Assembly: GCA_030153385.1 (NCBI GenBank)
Contig: JASKJN010000006.1
Span: forward strand, 1-57,070
Length of the DNA: 57,070 nucleotides
Reading direction: 5' to 3'
Source: Archaeoglobaceae archaeon
GTDB lineage: Archaea; Halobacteriota; Archaeoglobi; Archaeoglobales; Archaeoglobaceae
Every line of letters begins with the position of its first letter. Positions within the stretch are counted from its first letter, which is position 1. Made by a program: the position numbers and the translations under genes. The notes below the pieces were generated by a model. It ran no database searches. It saw only the letters and a list, made by a program, of their open reading frames with translations, and was not told the origin of the DNA. Positions 1 to 9,794 of the stretch are shown piece by piece.

Positions 1-992
1 ATTGGTCTCTTTTCCTTGTAGAAAGCCATCCAAGCTTTTTCTGTTCCAACAGCATCGCCCGCTTTAACACCTGTAAACATCTCACAAGCTTTGTTCCAGT
101 AAAGAACCTTGTGATCTGAATCTATGACGAAGGCAGGAATTGGGACTCTGGAAATGATGTCCTCCCTGAAAATTTCCACATAACCTTCAAACTCTCCATT
201 GACTACAACTGGAAAAACATCTGCCATTACCTCTATTTCCTCGCCTTTTGGTGTAACCAAAACCATCTGCAGATTTTCAAGCTTCTGCCTGTTCTTTATG
301 GCATTTAAAAAGATTCTTGCCGCGTCTCTGTAGCTTGGATGGATCTTTGCTACTTCTGATGGTTTCTTCCCTATCACATCTTCAACTTTCTCAAAGCCGG
401 CAAGTTTTGCAAGGTTCACGTTTGCATATTTGATCAAACCCTCCTTGCCAACAAAAGCCACATAGCCGGGCATGTTTAAGACCATCTGCTTGACAAATTC
501 CAGTGCATTTCTTGCCTCTTCTTCTCTCCTCTTTTGTTCTGTGATGTCTATGAGGACAACTGTCATACCAATAAAGTCCCCATCAGTATAAACCGGAGCA
601 CATGAAACGATTACTGGCTTCTGCTGTCCCTTGAACTCGAGCACAGCTTCAACTCCTTCAATTCTTGTCTTCTGCTCAAGAGCCATTTCCACAAAAGTCT
701 TTCCTCCTGCCATTTTGTTCTTTACAAGATCAGAAGGTCTTTTTCCCACCATCTCTGCTACGCTGTTTCCATAGATTTCTGCTGCGTACTCGTTTATGTA
801 TTCGATGATCCCGTTTTTGTTTACGAAAAGAATGATTGCTGGCTTTGGAATCTGTCTAATAATAGCTTCGAAAAACTTTTTCGCGTCTCCTCCTCCATCG
901 CTCTTCTGCTTTGTACTAATCACCTCTTTGAACTTATTCACAAACTCCTCATTGCTAAGCAACCCCATTATTTTTTGCATGTCCTCTTCCAT
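1..992 (-). CDS. PAS-domain sensory/regulatory protein (partial, runs off left edge)
   Basis: Reverse-strand reading from ATG at 992 (MEEDMQKIMGLLSNEEFVNKFKEV...) is open to the window edge; repeated PAS-like segments (e.g. IIEYINEYAAEIYGNSVAEMVGKRPSDLV, VIDSDHKVLYWNKACEMFTG). Confidence 0.75.
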   Translation of the reverse strand, partial: MEEDMQKIMGLLSNEEFVNKFKEVISTKQKSDGGGDAKKFFEAIIRQIPKPAIILFVNKNGIIEYINEYAAEIYGNSVAEMVGKRPSDLVKNKMAGGKTFVEMALEQKTRIEGVEAVLEFKGQQKPVIVSCAPVYTDGDFIGMTVVLIDITEQKRREEEARNALEFVKQMVLNMPGYVAFVGKEGLIKYANVNLAKLAGFEKVEDVIGKKPSEVAKIHPSYRDAARIFLNAIKNRQKLENLQMVLVTPKGEEIEVMADVFPVVVNGEFEGYVEIFREDIISRVPIPAFVIDSDHKVLYWNKACEMFTGVKAGDAVGTEKAWMAFYKEKRP

Positions 993-1116
993 AGTACGCT
1001 CCCCCGTTCCATCCTGATTTTCCGTTCGATGAAATAAAAAATAAAATTTTCTTTGTAAACTTTAATTCTTTTACAGTAAATACATTTTAGAAATTACCTT
1101 GACTGAAAGAATCTGG

Positions 1117-2001
1117 CTAAAAATGCGAATATCCACGAAATTCCAACGATTTTTTGCCAAAAAAGACACCGCTCCCATCTTCAATTCTACCTATTTCTAT
1201 CCCAATTTCGCTATCCTTTGCAGTGAATAGAAGTTCGTAATCTCCGCCACCATAGAGGAATAATTCCAGGGCTTTTTCTCTTCCGACGAATTCTGTCAGG
1301 TGAGATAGGTCAAGCTTTTCTGGATCGATCAAAACCCTAACTCCGCTCTCTTTCGAAAGAAGATGAGCGGAAATGGAAAGACTATCGCTTATGTCTGTGA
1401 GGGCATTTGCAAATTTCGCTATCTCGAGACCTTCTTCGATTCTCGGTTCGGGAGTGTAAAGTTTCTCTGCATAGGGTAAATCTTCTCTCTTAAAGCCTCT
1501 TTCAAGCATTTCAAGACAAAGCTGGGCTTTTCCAGGAGAATCAGTTATGAAGAGCTTATCCCCCGGCTTTGCCCCCGCTCTTGTCATTACCCTTTTTGCG
1601 GTTCCAACAGCGAAGCCAGCGATCGTGAGAATCGGGGAGAAGTCTATGTCTCCACCAGCAACCCTAACGCCGAATTTATCCGCCCATTCCTTGATTCCCT
1701 GCATTATTCTTCTAAAAAGCTCTTTGTCAGCATCCTTCATGGAGATCGAGCTCAGAAAAACTAAAGGCTTTGCTCCGCTTCCAGCTAAATCTGAAAGCGT
1801 AACAGCGACAGCCATCTTTCCAAATTCTTCAGGTTTCATGAACTTTGGAAAATCGCTTACCTCGTTGACAGTATCGCATGTGAAAACGAGATATTCCGGG
1901 CCATGGCGTAGAAATGCGGAGTCATGCTTCCCCGCCGGAACTTCCAGATCTTCCCTTCCAAAGAGTTCTTCCACAATTTTAAGAAGTTCGAATTCTCTCA
2001 T
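1117..2001 (-). CDS. thiL: Thiamine-monophosphate kinase
   Basis: 294 aa ORF; HDSAFL, TCDTVNE, AVTLSDLAGSGAKPL and GGGDYELLFT motifs typical of ThiL (AIR synthase-like fold). Confidence 0.9.
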   Translation of the reverse strand: MREFELLKIVEELFGREDLEVPAGKHDSAFLRHGPEYLVFTCDTVNEVSDFPKFMKPEEFGKMAVAVTLSDLAGSGAKPLVFLSSISMKDADKELFRRIMQGIKEWADKFGVRVAGGDIDFSPILTIAGFAVGTAKRVMTRAGAKPGDKLFITDSPGKAQLCLEMLERGFKREDLPYAEKLYTPEPRIEEGLEIAKFANALTDISDSLSISAHLLSKESGVRVLIDPEKLDLSHLTEFVGREKALELFLYGGGDYELLFTAKDSEIGIEIGRIEDGSGVFFGKKSLEFRGYSHF

Positions 2002-2686
2002 ACTCTGAAAGGATCCTGCTCGTTACATAAAGACTCGAATAGCTTTCCCTCCCAAGACTAACCGCTTTGTAGTCACCCAAGGCATCAAGCGTGCTTTTGA
2101 AAAAGTCACCATGTGCGAATGCACCGATGCAAACAGCAATTTCGCCATGCAGAACCTCTGGGCTAAACTTCTCTCCCTTTTCACTCAGAATAACAACTTC
2201 TTTACCCTTAACGAGCTCGGAGAGACTCAGATCAACGATTTCGATGAGCTTCTTATCCCCGCTTTTTATAACCTTCTCCTTAAATAGAGTCTCCATAAGC
2301 CCTATGAATCTGTTGTAGTTCCTCGGCAATCTCGTTTCGCTTGAGATCCTAATGATCAGACCGTTTAGAGTGTGAACGTAGACTTCAAAATTCTTTCTCA
2401 TCGGAGAGTCAAGGAGAAGCAAAAGGCACTGGTGCACGATATCGGGTCTTCCTCTCTTTTCCCTAAACTTCAGCCTTTCCATTGCGGAATGATGCTTTGA
2501 ATCGTCGAGCAGGATCTCTGAAACCTTCTTCTTTCTCCTCTTCGCGTCGGAGATCACTGCGGGGTGATTCCTGATCTCTGGCGGAACAATTTCGAGACTT
2601 GCTTCAAGAAAAATGAAGGTGTCCATAATTTGATTATTCAAAAGATAAAAAGTTTTGCATTGCTGTTTATTCTCAAAATTTCCCAT
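1979..2686 (-). CDS. Nep1/Emg1-like rRNA pseudouridine N1-methyltransferase
   Basis: Motifs RGRPDIVHQCLLLLLDSP, VYVHTLNGLIIRI, LPRNYNRFIGLME match the Nep1 family; start probably at internal MDTFIFLEASLE. Confidence 0.85.
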   Translation of the reverse strand: MGNFENKQQCKTFYLLNNQIMDTFIFLEASLEIVPPEIRNHPAVISDAKRRKKKVSEILLDDSKHHSAMERLKFREKRGRPDIVHQCLLLLLDSPMRKNFEVYVHTLNGLIIRISSETRLPRNYNRFIGLMETLFKEKVIKSGDKKLIEIVDLSLSELVKGKEVVILSEKGEKFSPEVLHGEIAVCIGAFAHGDFFKSTLDALGDYKAVSLGRESYSSLYVTSRILSEYERIRTS

Positions 2687-2695
2687 GGGCTTTGC

Positions 2696-3373
2696 TCATT
2701 CGCTGCGATGATCGTTTGACAAAACCTTTAGATGCAACAAAATGCCTTCTCCGAGTCTTTGAATTGATAAGATATCCACTTTAATTGGCGGGCTGAAAGA
2801 TCTGCCATCGCAAATTGTTGGAGAATTCGATCCGCCGATGATCATTGGGCCATAGTAAATGAAGATCTCATCAATCAATCCTTCTTTGAGCAGAGAAGAG
2901 ACCAGCGTCCCCCCTCCCTCGACCATCAGTCTCCGAACGCCCCTTTCGTACAGGAATTCAAGAAGAGCCTTTAAGTCGACCTTATCTTCACCAAAGACAA
3001 CAACCCGGGCTTTTTTTGAAATTCTGTCAATATCTTCCTTCTTAGCAAGCTTTGAAACCGCAACGATAACTTCACCATCAAAAACCTCCGCATTTTCGGG
3101 AATTCTGCACTTGCTGTCCACAATAATCTTTAACGGATTCTCACTCTTTCCCTCGCAAAGCCTTTTCTCTCTCAAGTCTTTGTTTTTGACGTTCAATTTC
3201 GGATTATCCGCCAAGACTGTGCCAATGCCAACCATTATTGCATCAGCTGATGCGCGTAGTCGATCAACTCTTTCCAGATCTTCCTTGCAGGATATCCTGA
3301 GCTGTTTTCTTGTTTCATTACTAATTTTTCCATCCAAACTCGCTGAAATGTTTAAAAAAACCCACGGCCTCAT
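2696..3373 (-). CDS. 2,5-diamino-6-ribosylamino-4(3H)-pyrimidinone 5'-phosphate reductase (RibD C-terminal family)
   Basis: VFLNISASLDGKIS, DAIMVGIGTVLADNPKLNV and VEGGGTLVSSLL motifs. Confidence 0.88.
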   Translation of the reverse strand: MRPWVFLNISASLDGKISNETRKQLRISCKEDLERVDRLRASADAIMVGIGTVLADNPKLNVKNKDLREKRLCEGKSENPLKIIVDSKCRIPENAEVFDGEVIVAVSKLAKKEDIDRISKKARVVVFGEDKVDLKALLEFLYERGVRRLMVEGGGTLVSSLLKEGLIDEIFIYYGPMIIGGSNSPTICDGRSFSPPIKVDILSIQRLGEGILLHLKVLSNDHRSE

Positions 3374-3377
3374 ATCT

Positions 3378-3719
3378 CTACTCGATCTGGACGACCTCTA
3401 AGACTTCGAGGGGAATATTCGGCATCCTTTTCCCGATCTCGGATCTTGCAATTCTGATCGCATGTTCTTCGCTCTGCGCATTGAACACCTTCATCTCGAA
3501 GACCAGACCAACCAGTGCTGTTTTGGAGACAAGCAGGGCGGATTTAAATGTCTCTCCGCATTTTGGACACTCTATGCCTCCAACATCCACTTTCACGAAT
3601 CCAAGGTCTGGATTCAGTTTTTTACCGGCCTCTGCAATGGCTATGTTGATCGCATCCTCAACGCTTTTTGCTCTCTTAACAATCCAGCCTGCCTGAAGCA
3701 CGACGTTGTAGTTTGGCAT
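3378..3719 (-). CDS. DUF555/UPF0212 family protein
   Basis: 113 aa ORF MPNYNVVLQAGWIVKRAKSVEDAINIAIAEAGKKLNPDLGFVKVDVGG...CPKCG, a recognisable archaeal conserved family. Confidence 0.75.
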   Translation of the reverse strand: MPNYNVVLQAGWIVKRAKSVEDAINIAIAEAGKKLNPDLGFVKVDVGGIECPKCGETFKSALLVSKTALVGLVFEMKVFNAQSEEHAIRIARSEIGKRMPNIPLEVLEVVQIE

Positions 3720-3760
3720 TCCGCTTTAATTTCTTCGGAGGGAATATAATGGTAGTGGTT

Positions 3761-4336
3761 TCATGCTCTATCAAAGAACTTCTTCCAGTCGAATTTAATG
3801 ATAAAGATCGTGAATATTATGGTCGCCAAGAAGAAAATCGTGAAGCTGAGCTCAAAGCTATTAGTGAAGGAGTCGATAAACTCCATTGCAACCTTTCCGG
3901 CGAGCAGAGTGTAGGATGTTACGATCAGCTTGCCGCAGAATACCGCCAAGAAGTAGTGATATAGCCTGTATTGTGCCATGCCGAGTGGTATGTAGAGAAC
4001 GTCATCGGGAAGCGGTGATGCTGCGAAAAGGAAAATCGCAAAAATTCCCCATTTTCTGAACAGCTTCTGGAAAAAGAAAAGATTTTCCTTTGTTGTTTCT
4101 GGCAGAGTAAAGCGAATACTCCTGCCGAGAAAGTAGACCACCACCTTTCCCAATGAGGCGCCCAGTGCAGAAAGAACTGCGACGATGACGAACTCAAACT
4201 GATTCAAAAATGGGCTCATCAGGACGATGAAATTTAGATAGGGTAAACCAACGAATGGAATTGAATTCGAGATCAGGGATAAAAGAAAGATGCCAATAAA
4301 ACGATATTCGATTAGCGTGTCTGCAATCTCGAGCAT
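3761..4336 (-). CDS. DedA/VTT-domain membrane protein
   Basis: Multiple hydrophobic segments; GIFLLSLISNSIPFVGLPYLNF and ALGASLGKVVVYFLGR resemble the SNARE-associated/VTT domain. Confidence 0.75.
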   Translation of the reverse strand: MLEIADTLIEYRFIGIFLLSLISNSIPFVGLPYLNFIVLMSPFLNQFEFVIVAVLSALGASLGKVVVYFLGRSIRFTLPETTKENLFFFQKLFRKWGIFAIFLFAASPLPDDVLYIPLGMAQYRLYHYFLAVFCGKLIVTSYTLLAGKVAMEFIDSFTNSFELSFTIFFLATIIFTIFIIKFDWKKFFDRA

Positions 4337-5968
4337 TCACATCCTCTCAAGGGCTGGAATACCCATTAGATCGAGGCCTATCTTAAGGCACTTGCTAACT
4401 GCAGAAACAATAGCGATCCTGTTTCTTCTCACTTCATCTTCAGCCTTCAAAACGGGGTAATCCCGGTAAAATTCATTGAACTTCGATGCCAATGCGAGCA
4501 TGTATTCCGCAAATATGTTTGGTCTAACCTCATTCACGACTCTGTAGACGTAGAATGGCAGTTTTGAGAGCATGATTACAAGATCCCTTTCCACTTTCTC
4601 GCATAACTCCGGGGAGAACTCTGGTTCTTCATAGCTCTTTCTCAGAATACTGCACGCCCTCGAGTAAGTATACTGTATATAGCTTGCAGTCTGTCGCTCG
4701 AAATCTAGAGCCTTGCTCATATCGAAAACCATTGGCTTCTCCGGAGCAACCTTGAGAAAGTCAAATCTTATCGCTCCTATTGCGACCGCTTCAGATATTT
4801 TTTCAACTTCCTCAGCGGAGAACTCTCTGCTAGCAATGATCTTCTTGGCTTCCTCTTTAACCTTCTCGATCAGTTCATCCGCGGAGATGAACTTCCCCTT
4901 TCTCGTGCTCATTTTTCCCTCGGGAAGTGAAACGAATTCAAAGAAAACAATTTCAGGCTTTTTGATTCCGAGGATCTCCAGGATCTTTAGAAGCTGTGCC
5001 CCGTATAGCTTGTGATCCGCTCCCCAGACATTTATCATTCTGTCGAAATTCTCGCTCTTCCATAAGTGGTAGGCCAGATCTCTCGTTACATAAAGAGAGG
5101 TACCGTTCTCCCTTCTCAAAACAACTTCTTTTTCGAAACCTTCGAGTTCCATGATCCAGGCGCCATTCTTCTTTATAAGACCTCTTGACTCAAGAGACTT
5201 TAGGATCTTGTCAACGTAGCCATTTCTAATAAAATCGCTTTCCCAGATAAATTCGTCGTGATAGACGTTAATTCTCTCCATAGTCGCCCTTATTCCTGCC
5301 ATAGCCTTTTCTATCGCTTCTCTAAACTTCCTTTCCGTCTCCTTGTCAAGATTCTCGTATTTAAGCATTAAGTCCTCCACCTTCTTTTCGAGTTCCGGAT
5401 TGTTCTCAAGCAGTCTGTTTGCCGAAATGTATGCTTCTGCAATTGCATGATCTGGCTTCTTATCCTTCAAACCAAAATTTTCGATTCCAAGCACAGTTAT
5501 TGCCATCTGTCTTCCCATGTCGTTTATGTAGTAGTGAGTCCTGACATCTAATCCCGCCTTTCTAAAGATCCTTGCCAGAGTGTCCCCGATAACAGAATTG
5601 CGCAAGTGTCCGATGTGCAGGGGTCCATCCGGGTTTGCGGATGTATGCTCTATAAGCACCTTACCCTTCATGCGGATTGCTCCATAATTCTCATCGTTCA
5701 GAATTGCCTCGATGGTGTCCTCCAAAAATTCATAATTTGCATAGAAATTTATGTATCCATTTACACTTTCAACTTTCCCGATGTAGCCCGTTGGAGTTAT
5801 TCTGGTTAAAATTTCATCTGCAACGTCTTCAGGGCTTTTTCTAGTCTCTTTAGCTATTTTAAAAGCGACGGTAGACGTTAGATCCGCATACTCGCTTTCT
5901 TTTATAAACCTCTCTTCTCCATACTCTCCAAGAGTCTGAATAGCATCTTTTATGAGATTGAGGAACAT
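4337..5968 (-). CDS. argS: Arginyl-tRNA synthetase
   Basis: 543 aa; HTSANPDGPLHIGHLRNSVIGD (HIGH), KMSTRKG (KMSKS-like), class I ArgRS architecture. Confidence 0.96.
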   Translation of the reverse strand: MFLNLIKDAIQTLGEYGEERFIKESEYADLTSTVAFKIAKETRKSPEDVADEILTRITPTGYIGKVESVNGYINFYANYEFLEDTIEAILNDENYGAIRMKGKVLIEHTSANPDGPLHIGHLRNSVIGDTLARIFRKAGLDVRTHYYINDMGRQMAITVLGIENFGLKDKKPDHAIAEAYISANRLLENNPELEKKVEDLMLKYENLDKETERKFREAIEKAMAGIRATMERINVYHDEFIWESDFIRNGYVDKILKSLESRGLIKKNGAWIMELEGFEKEVVLRRENGTSLYVTRDLAYHLWKSENFDRMINVWGADHKLYGAQLLKILEILGIKKPEIVFFEFVSLPEGKMSTRKGKFISADELIEKVKEEAKKIIASREFSAEEVEKISEAVAIGAIRFDFLKVAPEKPMVFDMSKALDFERQTASYIQYTYSRACSILRKSYEEPEFSPELCEKVERDLVIMLSKLPFYVYRVVNEVRPNIFAEYMLALASKFNEFYRDYPVLKAEDEVRRNRIAIVSAVSKCLKIGLDLMGIPALERM

Positions 5969-6052
5969 GCATAGACTTTGGGTGATTGTTTAAATATTTC
6001 ACCAACTTGAATCTGACAGCAGTTTTATATACTCACAGGTCAAGAAGAAGCC

Positions 6053-6241
6053 ATGGCAAAGGTCACCCGTGTCAGAGATAAGACGCCTCCACTGATGTCG
6101 TCAGCGGGAATAATGAGGTATTTTGAAGAGGAGAAGACCAAAGTGAAGATCAGCCCGAAAACCGTTATGCTTGCAGGCCTTCTAACATTCATTCTCGTAA
6201 TGATCCTTAATGCCTATTATGGCCTTTGGCCCCGAGTTTGA
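6053..6241 (+). CDS. Preprotein translocase subunit Sec61beta/SecG-like
   Basis: 62 aa, basic N-terminus plus single C-terminal TM helix (MAKVTRVRDKTPPLMSSAGIMRYFEEEKTKVKISPKTVMLAGLLTFILVMILNAYYGLWPRV), typical archaeal Sec beta. Confidence 0.85.
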   Translation: MAKVTRVRDKTPPLMSSAGIMRYFEEEKTKVKISPKTVMLAGLLTFILVMILNAYYGLWPRV

Positions 6242-6281
6242 TTTTTAAAATCAAAATTTTTTAAAACAAAAATAAAATTGT

Positions 6282-7535
6282 TTAAGCGTTTGGATTTTCG
6301 ATTATGGTTGTTCCTCCCTGCCCTCCGCCACCGCAGAGGGTTGCAACTCCGTATTTTGCACCTTCAAGGGTGAGGATTCTTGCCAAGGTTCCAGTGAGCC
6401 TTATTCCGCTTGCTGCAAGCGGATGTCCGATTGCTATTGCTCCTCCCTTTATGTTTACCTTCTCGGGATCGATTTTGAGCATTTTTATTGCAAATAGCGG
6501 AACGACAGCGAATGCCTCATTGATCTCCCAGTAGTCTATGTCCTTAACTTCGAGCTTTGCAAGTTTCAAAGCCTTCTGAGTCGCTGGAACAGGGCCTTCA
6601 CCCATCACACTCGGATCAACACCCGCCCAGCCCATGGAGACTATCTTTGCCATTGGTTCCAGGCCATATTCTTTCATTTTCTTCTTGCTCATTAGCATAA
6701 TTGCTGTCGCTCCAGCGTTCAAAGGTGATGAATTGCCCGCAGTGATAACACCTCCAGGCTTAAAAGCGGGTGGAAGCTTTTCGACAGCCTCGAGGCTTGT
6801 ATCGGGCCTGATGGAGAGATCTGTGTCAATTACCTTCCTACTACCATCAGCCTGTTCAACTTCAATTGGGAGAATTTCTCCCTTTCTTTTCGTTGGATAG
6901 CCATCTCCACTAAGGAAGTAACCCTTCTTCAAAGCTTCTGCAGCAAGTTTATGGCTTCTAACAGCCCATTCATCAAGATCTCTCTTAGTCCAACCAAGCT
7001 TATCCTTCCACTTCTCAAAAAGCTTCTCTGCAGTTAGACCCATGCTCATCGCAGTCATTAGATCGTATTTCTCGATGAGGTCCGACCTTTGCATTAGAGT
7101 CGGAGATATACCCATATGCGGGTTTAGATCTGTTTGCATAGGCAGATGGGTCATGTGCTCAATTCCACAGGCAATTGTTATATCGCTGTAGCCAAGCATA
7201 ATTTCCATGGCGCACTGATGCATTGCAGACATTCCAGAGATGCAAACTCTCTCAGTCCCCTGAGCTGGCACCTCAATTGGTAGTTCTGCTAGTAAGTGGA
7301 CTATCCTACCGCCATAAAGCCAGTTTTCAGCCATCTGCATCGTGCAACCGGTTATGAGATCGCCGATTTCTCTTGGATCGATCCCTGTCCTGTTTACCAT
7401 TTCTCTCACAAGCATGGCAGCAACGGCTGGCATGTCTATCTTATTGAAAGCGTCCCTATCAGGCTCTTTTGGACGAGACCGGGAGAATGCGGAGCGGAGA
7501 AAATCTACAATATACACTTCTTCCATTTCTATCAC
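6282..7535 (-). CDS. Acetyl-CoA acetyltransferase / thiolase
   Basis: Thiolase motifs GTERVCISGMSAMHQ, NEAFAVVPL, GGAIAIGHPLAASGIR, CGGGGQGG. Confidence 0.95.
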   Translation of the reverse strand: MIEMEEVYIVDFLRSAFSRSRPKEPDRDAFNKIDMPAVAAMLVREMVNRTGIDPREIGDLITGCTMQMAENWLYGGRIVHLLAELPIEVPAQGTERVCISGMSAMHQCAMEIMLGYSDITIACGIEHMTHLPMQTDLNPHMGISPTLMQRSDLIEKYDLMTAMSMGLTAEKLFEKWKDKLGWTKRDLDEWAVRSHKLAAEALKKGYFLSGDGYPTKRKGEILPIEVEQADGSRKVIDTDLSIRPDTSLEAVEKLPPAFKPGGVITAGNSSPLNAGATAIMLMSKKKMKEYGLEPMAKIVSMGWAGVDPSVMGEGPVPATQKALKLAKLEVKDIDYWEINEAFAVVPLFAIKMLKIDPEKVNIKGGAIAIGHPLAASGIRLTGTLARILTLEGAKYGVATLCGGGGQGGTTIIENPNA

Positions 7536-7557
7536 CTCTAAAATAAAAGATAAAAAT

Positions 7558-8751
7558 TTACATGAGTGGATGCTTTCTGATGAGGCTCAGCTTTGATGGA
7601 ACTTTGCCCATCAGCGATCTGGCTATGATCTCAAGTTCCACTTCTCTCGTTCCCTCGTAGATTTCAAGGATTCTCACATCCCTATACATTCTCGAAATTG
7701 CCTGCTCACCCATATAGCCGTATCCACCATGGATTTGCAGAGCCTCATTCACGATCTCGTTTGCTGCATGGGCACAGTAATACTTCGCCATTGCTGTGAG
7801 CCCGGGATCTGGCATACCCATCTTGTCCTGGAAGTAAGCAGCCTGATAGGCAAGAAGTCTCGCAGCTTCGAGCTTCACCCTCATCTTCGCAAGCTTGTCT
7901 TGAGTGACTTGGAAGTCGATCAGCTTCTGCTCAAACAGTTCTCTGTTCTTCGCATAGTTGAAGGCGAGCTCGAATGCACCCTGCGCAAGTCCTACCGCTT
8001 GGAATGCAACGGGTATGCGTGTAACATTGAAGAACAACATTGTCTGATAGAACCCCTGCCCTTCCTGTCCGATTAAATTCTCCTTTGGAACTCTAACGTT
8101 CTTGAAGACAACTTCCGCAGTGTCGCTTGCTCTAATTCCAAGCTTGTTGTGCAGTTTCTTGGCTTCAAGTCCGGGTGTACCCTTTTCAACAATGAAGACG
8201 CTCATTCCGTGGTGTCTCTTCGCGGGATTTGGATCTGTTCTCGCCAGCACAATGTAGTAATCTGCAATTGTTCCGTTTGTTATGAACATCTTCGTTCCGT
8301 TAATCACGTATTCATCTCCAACCTTATCCGCTCTTGCCTTTATACCTGCAACATCACTTCCAGCCTGTGGTTCGGTATAACAGGCACAGCATATCGCCTT
8401 ACCCTTCGCAAGGGGTGGGAGATACTTCTTCTTCTGCTCCTCAGTTCCAAACATCAAAATCTGCTCTGAACCAAATGGAGATGAAAGGATCTGTCCCAGA
8501 CCACCATCGACCCTCCAAAACTCTTCTACAACCAGGCAAGAGTCGAGAATTCCCGCACCTTGGCCTCCATATTCCTCAGGAAAGTTCATTCCGATGAAGC
8601 CCAATTCCGCTGCTTTTTTCCATAACTCAAAGGGGAATTTCTCTTCACGATCGCACTCCTCTGCATACTTCGGAAACTCTTTTTCTGCAAACTCTCTTGC
8701 AGCGTCTTTAATGGCTTTCTGCTCTTCCGTCAGGATAAACTCCGACAACAT
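7558..8751 (-). CDS. Acyl-CoA dehydrogenase
   Basis: ACYTEPQAGSDVAGIKARA, INGTKMFITNG, QIHGGYGYMGEQAISRMYRDVRILEIYEGTREV. Confidence 0.95.
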   Translation of the reverse strand: MLSEFILTEEQKAIKDAAREFAEKEFPKYAEECDREEKFPFELWKKAAELGFIGMNFPEEYGGQGAGILDSCLVVEEFWRVDGGLGQILSSPFGSEQILMFGTEEQKKKYLPPLAKGKAICCACYTEPQAGSDVAGIKARADKVGDEYVINGTKMFITNGTIADYYIVLARTDPNPAKRHHGMSVFIVEKGTPGLEAKKLHNKLGIRASDTAEVVFKNVRVPKENLIGQEGQGFYQTMLFFNVTRIPVAFQAVGLAQGAFELAFNYAKNRELFEQKLIDFQVTQDKLAKMRVKLEAARLLAYQAAYFQDKMGMPDPGLTAMAKYYCAHAANEIVNEALQIHGGYGYMGEQAISRMYRDVRILEIYEGTREVELEIIARSLMGKVPSKLSLIRKHPLM

Positions 8752-8930
8752 CTCATATCACCAAACAGCTTTTTTTTTGACAGTATTTAAAGTTTGCTAA
8801 CTTTAATTAATTTTTTATCATGAGGAGAGAAGCAACTGTCTCTAATTATTATTACAAAGATTTTCAGCCTTTTTAATGTTTTTCCTTCAGATGTACCTGT
8901 GGGTAAGTTATAAGTGCCTCCTCCCGAAAT

Positions 8931-9794
8931 TTGATCATGGAAATAATTCCAATCGCCTACGACTCGATGGGGGTCAGAAGCATGGCAACTTTTGTTAAAA
9001 CAAAGGATTTAGCCTTGACAATAGATCCGAGCGTAAGCTTAGCGCCTTCGAGATATGGATTACCCCCGCACAGACTCGAGATCGAGAGAATGAACGAAAA
9101 ATGGAAAGAGATCAGGGATTTCGTTAGCAAGAGCGACGCGATAGCGATAACGCATTACCACTACGACCACCATAACCCGAATGAGGTCGAAATTCTTAAA
9201 GGGAAAAGGCTTTTTTTGAAGCATTTCAAGGAAAAGATCAACAGGAGCCAGTCAGAAAGAGCAAATTATTTTCTCGAAAGGCTGAGGGAGATAAATGCAG
9301 AATTCGAATTTAGCGATGGAAAAAGCTATGAGTTCGGAAACACAATAATCGAGTTTTCTAAACCCGTATTTCACGGGGTAAATCAGAAGCTTGGCTTCGT
9401 TCTCGAGATTTTTATTTCGGAAGGGAATGAGAGTTTTCTCTTCTCCTCAGATGTTGAAGGGCCAATTCATGAAGACCAGACCGCTTTTATAATCGAAAGG
9501 GAGCCGAGGATCGTTTTCATCGATGGTCCAATGACCTACATGCTTGGCTACCGTTTTTCTGGAGACTCTTTCAATAAGGCTGTTGAGAATATTAAAAAGA
9601 TTTTGGAGGTATCGGAAACTGTCGCTCTAGACCATCACCTGCTTAGAGATTTAAAGTGGAGGGAAAAAATTTCAGGTCTTTTCAGCTATGCAGAAGAGTT
9701 GGGTGTAAAACTTTGTTCAACTTCGGAATTCCTTGGAAAACCTGAAGATCTCTTAGAAGCGAAGAGAAAAGAGCTATATCAAAAATACCGCTGA
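8931..9794 (+). CDS. UPF0282-like metallo-beta-lactamase-fold protein
   Basis: [18 protein letters not shown] and [11 protein letters not shown] metal-binding motif; start possibly 8937 ([19 protein letters not shown]). Confidence 0.8.
   Translation: MIMEIIPIAYDSMGVRSMATFVKTKDLALTIDPSVSLAPSRYGLPPHRLEIERMNEKWKEIRDFVSKSDAIAITHYHYDHHNPNEVEILKGKRLFLKHFKEKINRSQSERANYFLERLREINAEFEFSDGKSYEFGNTIIEFSKPVFHGVNQKLGFVLEIFISEGNESFLFSSDVEGPIHEDQTAFIIEREPRIVFIDGPMTYMLGYRFSGDSFNKAVENIKKILEVSETVALDHHLLRDLKWREKISGLFSYAEELGVKLCSTSEFLGKPEDLLEAKRKELYQKYR

Noticed and set aside
1547-2008. Plus-strand 153-aa ORF over thiL
   Set aside because: Ser/Pro-rich antisense shadow of a clearly conserved minus-strand gene; same reasoning applied to other ORFs opposite real genes (e.g. 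2859-3401, 19700-20044, 52952-53635).
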